A stretch of 16,481 bases of DNA from Cyanobacteria bacterium HKST-UBA02 (lineage in GTDB: Bacteria; Cyanobacteriota; Vampirovibrionia; Obscuribacterales; Obscuribacteraceae), in assembly GCA_020431945.1 (NCBI GenBank), contig JAGQHH010000258.1, positions 1 to 16,481 of the forward strand, given 5' to 3'. Numbering within the stretch: the stretch's first letter is position 1; every line of letters starts with the position of its first letter. Below, piece after piece: positions 15,338 through 16,481 of this stretch. The notes below the pieces were generated by a model. The model searched no databases, was not told the origin of the DNA, and saw only the letters and a list, made by a program, of their open reading frames with translations. A program made the position numbers and the translations under genes.

Positions 15338-16481
15338 AAACCTCCAGCAGAATTGCCGCCGAATCCGGTACCGAAGCCTGTTCCGAAGCCTGTACCGAAT
15401 CGGACACCGGAGCCGCCGATGCCATAGAGATTGTTGTTCGGCGTCACGTATGGCGAGAAGCCGTTATTGAAAGAGCGATAGCCATAGCCCGGAACCATGT
15501 TCGAATAGCCGGACAGAGCCTTGCGACCCACCACCATGCCGGTATGAGGATCGATAAGATTGCCTGTGGTCTGGTCCATGAGAAGACCCGTCTGCGGATC
15601 GGAGATAAGCGATCCGGTCGTGGGATAAGAGCCCACGCTGAAACCACCGGATATGAAGTTGCCCAGCGAGCTGAGAATTTTAGAAATGCTGCCTTTGCCT
15701 CTGGCACCACTATTTGGGTCATAAGGACCGGGATCGTTGGGCGATTGAGCACCATAGTCCGGTTGTTGAGCCAGTTGTCCAGTGGTGGCACCTTGCTGCC
15801 CGGCGATACCACCGCCACTACCAGTAGGTATCACGCTGAGGATACGCTGAACTCGCTGATTGAGATCGCCGGGCGGGATCCGCTTGTTCGGGAAGACTGT
15901 TCTCTCCAGGCGCTCGACTCTCTGGGGCAGAGGATCGCTGGTGTATTGCCGACCGAAAACCGCTGATTCCAGGGCTGCAACCGAAGGACTGAGACCGGCC
16001 GGAGCACTACCGGAAGATCCGCTACCAGTAGATGCGCCCGTACCCGCCATCGAGCTGCCGGTAAAGCCGCTCGAGCTGCCGCTTGCGGTACGGCTCGGCG
16101 CCAGTGGCGGAGCGCTGGGCGGAGTATAAGTCAGTCTGGGAGGAGCGGGCTGCGAACCACCCATGGTGCCGGCACCCATTCCGTAAGAGCCGCTGCTCGA
16201 CGAACTGTAGCCACCACCGTAACCACCCATTCCGTAGCCACCAGAACTAGAACCGTAGCCACCGGAAGGATCACGATAAGCGCCGCTGCTGAACGGCTTG
16301 GGTTGCGATCCCGGATAGGAGCTGCCGAAAGCTTGCTGGAAGTCCTTGCGCAGATCTCTGCCGCTGAAAGATTGACCGTCGGCGCCGGGATTGCTGCGCA
16401 GTCCGTCGTAACCCCGGGCCACAGGCTGGCTCGGCGGTGCCGGAAAATCGATGTCTTCTTCTTCGTCAGCCCAATCGGCTC
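15328..16481 (-). CDS. Gly/Ser/Tyr-rich repeat protein (partial, 5' end outside window)
   Basis: The frame is open to the right edge. The visible N-terminal side begins with an acidic segment (ADWADEEEDIDF), and the GTG at 16422 is probably an internal valine. Parts in order: a Gly/Tyr/Ser-rich low-complexity stretch (16153-16281), a Pro- and Ser-rich linker, two copies of an LExxVF...LxQRVxR repeat (15841-15972), a Gln/Gly linker, a short hydrophobic/Gly segment, three 8-residue DxxTG repeats (15529-15600), and a Gly/Asn/Phe-rich end with FGTG repeats. No enzyme motif is seen. The composition suggests an extracellular, envelope or assembly-prone protein. Whether it has a signal peptide cannot be seen. 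Its stop overlaps or adjoins the start of the dehydrogenase-like gene, so they are likely co-expressed. Confidence 0.7.
   Translation of the reverse strand, partial: ADWADEEEDIDFPAPPSQPVARGYDGLRSNPGADGQSFSGRDLRKDFQQAFGSSYPGSQPKPFSSGAYRDPSGGYGSSSGGYGMGGYGGGYSSSSSGSYGMGAGTMGGSQPAPPRLTYTPPSAPPLAPSRTASGSSSGFTGSSMAGTGASTGSGSSGSAPAGLSPSVAALESAVFGRQYTSDPLPQRVERLERTVFPNKRIPPGDLNQRVQRILSVIPTGSGGGIAGQQGATTGQLAQQPDYGAQSPNDPGPYDPNSGARGKGSISKILSSLGNFISGGFSVGSYPTTGSLISDPQTGLLMDQTTGNLIDPHTGMVVGRKALSGYSNMVPGYGYRSFNNGFSPYVTPNNNLYGIGGSGVRFGTGFGTGFGTGFGGNSAGGLWP
15364..15399 (-). repeat. 12-bp tandem repeat encoding FGTG x3
   Basis: Three 12-base units encode Phe-Gly-Thr-Gly and differ only at third codon positions. 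They sit near the C-terminus of the Gly/Ser-rich protein. Confidence 0.85.
15529..15600 (-). repeat. 24-bp imperfect tandem repeat encoding DxxTG units x3
   Basis: Three 8-residue units, DPQTGLLM, DQTTGNLI and DPHTGMVV, follow one another without gaps. A looser unit (YPTTGSLI) precedes them. Conservation is at the protein level (Asp, Thr-Gly and two hydrophobic residues) and less so in the DNA. Confidence 0.8.
15841..15972 (-). repeat. Two-copy LExxVF...QRVxR protein repeat
   Basis: Two adjacent units of about 21-23 residues share the pattern LE-x2-VF, a polar turn, then L-x-QRV-x-R. From memory, similar units occur in uncharacterised proteins of Cyanobacteria and Melainabacteria. I cannot check this here. 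Confidence 0.6.

Noticed and set aside
16420..16422. GTG as the start of the right-edge Gly/Ser-rich protein
   Set aside because: The frame stays open for 19 more codons to the window edge with a protein-like acidic segment and no stop, so this valine is more likely internal.

Overview
The window is an ordinary-looking stretch of a bacterial chromosome with moderately high GC. Twelve protein genes and one tRNA fill almost all of it, and I see no insertion sequence, prophage, CRISPR array or attachment site. An apolipoprotein N-acyltransferase (Lnt), a predicted exported PDZ-VWA protein and AddAB point to a bacterium with an outer membrane. The RecA loop sequences, the NtcA-like helix-turn-helix of the Crp/Fnr protein and the glycine/serine-rich protein with LE-VF-QRV repeats resemble Cyanobacteria or their non-photosynthetic relatives (Melainabacteria/Vampirovibrionia). 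That placement is an inference and is not certain.

Region 1 (1-1762, + strand): the 3' end of a coiled-coil protein overlaps by 2 bases a secreted PDZ + von Willebrand A protein. A small VOC (glyoxalase-fold) gene with a strong ribosome binding site follows. A perfect 13-bp hairpin at 1733-1762 closes this unit and the convergent unit from the other side.

Region 2 (1790-9580, - strand): addB, addA and a PfkB-family sugar kinase lie in that order. AddB carries an ATP-binding P-loop, a nuclease domain and the four cysteines of an iron-sulfur cluster. AddA carries all the UvrD/RecB helicase motifs plus a nuclease domain. Their stop and start codons share one base, so they are very likely translationally coupled. 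Together they would make the helicase-nuclease that resects double-strand breaks and loads RecA.

Region 3 (9626-10932): a two-TM DUF3592 protein (+), then on the - strand tRNA-Arg(CCG) with its own consensus -10 box, and a Crp/Fnr-family regulator with a candidate promoter.

Region 4 (10877-13962, + strand): a 346-bp gene-free leader with a candidate promoter and a 13-bp palindrome lies before recA, and lnt follows recA after 22 bp. RecA has an unusual charged, repeat-bearing N-terminal extension and no acidic C-terminal tail. RecA and AddAB together make this a recombinational-repair neighbourhood.

Region 5 (13987-16481, - strand): a Gly/Ser/Tyr-rich repeat protein, open at the right edge, overlaps an atypical short-chain dehydrogenase-like protein. 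A 114-residue protein that I do not recognise follows.

I did not find a convincing new multi-gene system. The most unusual signals are the signal peptide built from 12-bp repeats, the altered ends of RecA, the palindrome upstream of recA, the recA-lnt pairing and the repeat architecture of the right-edge protein.
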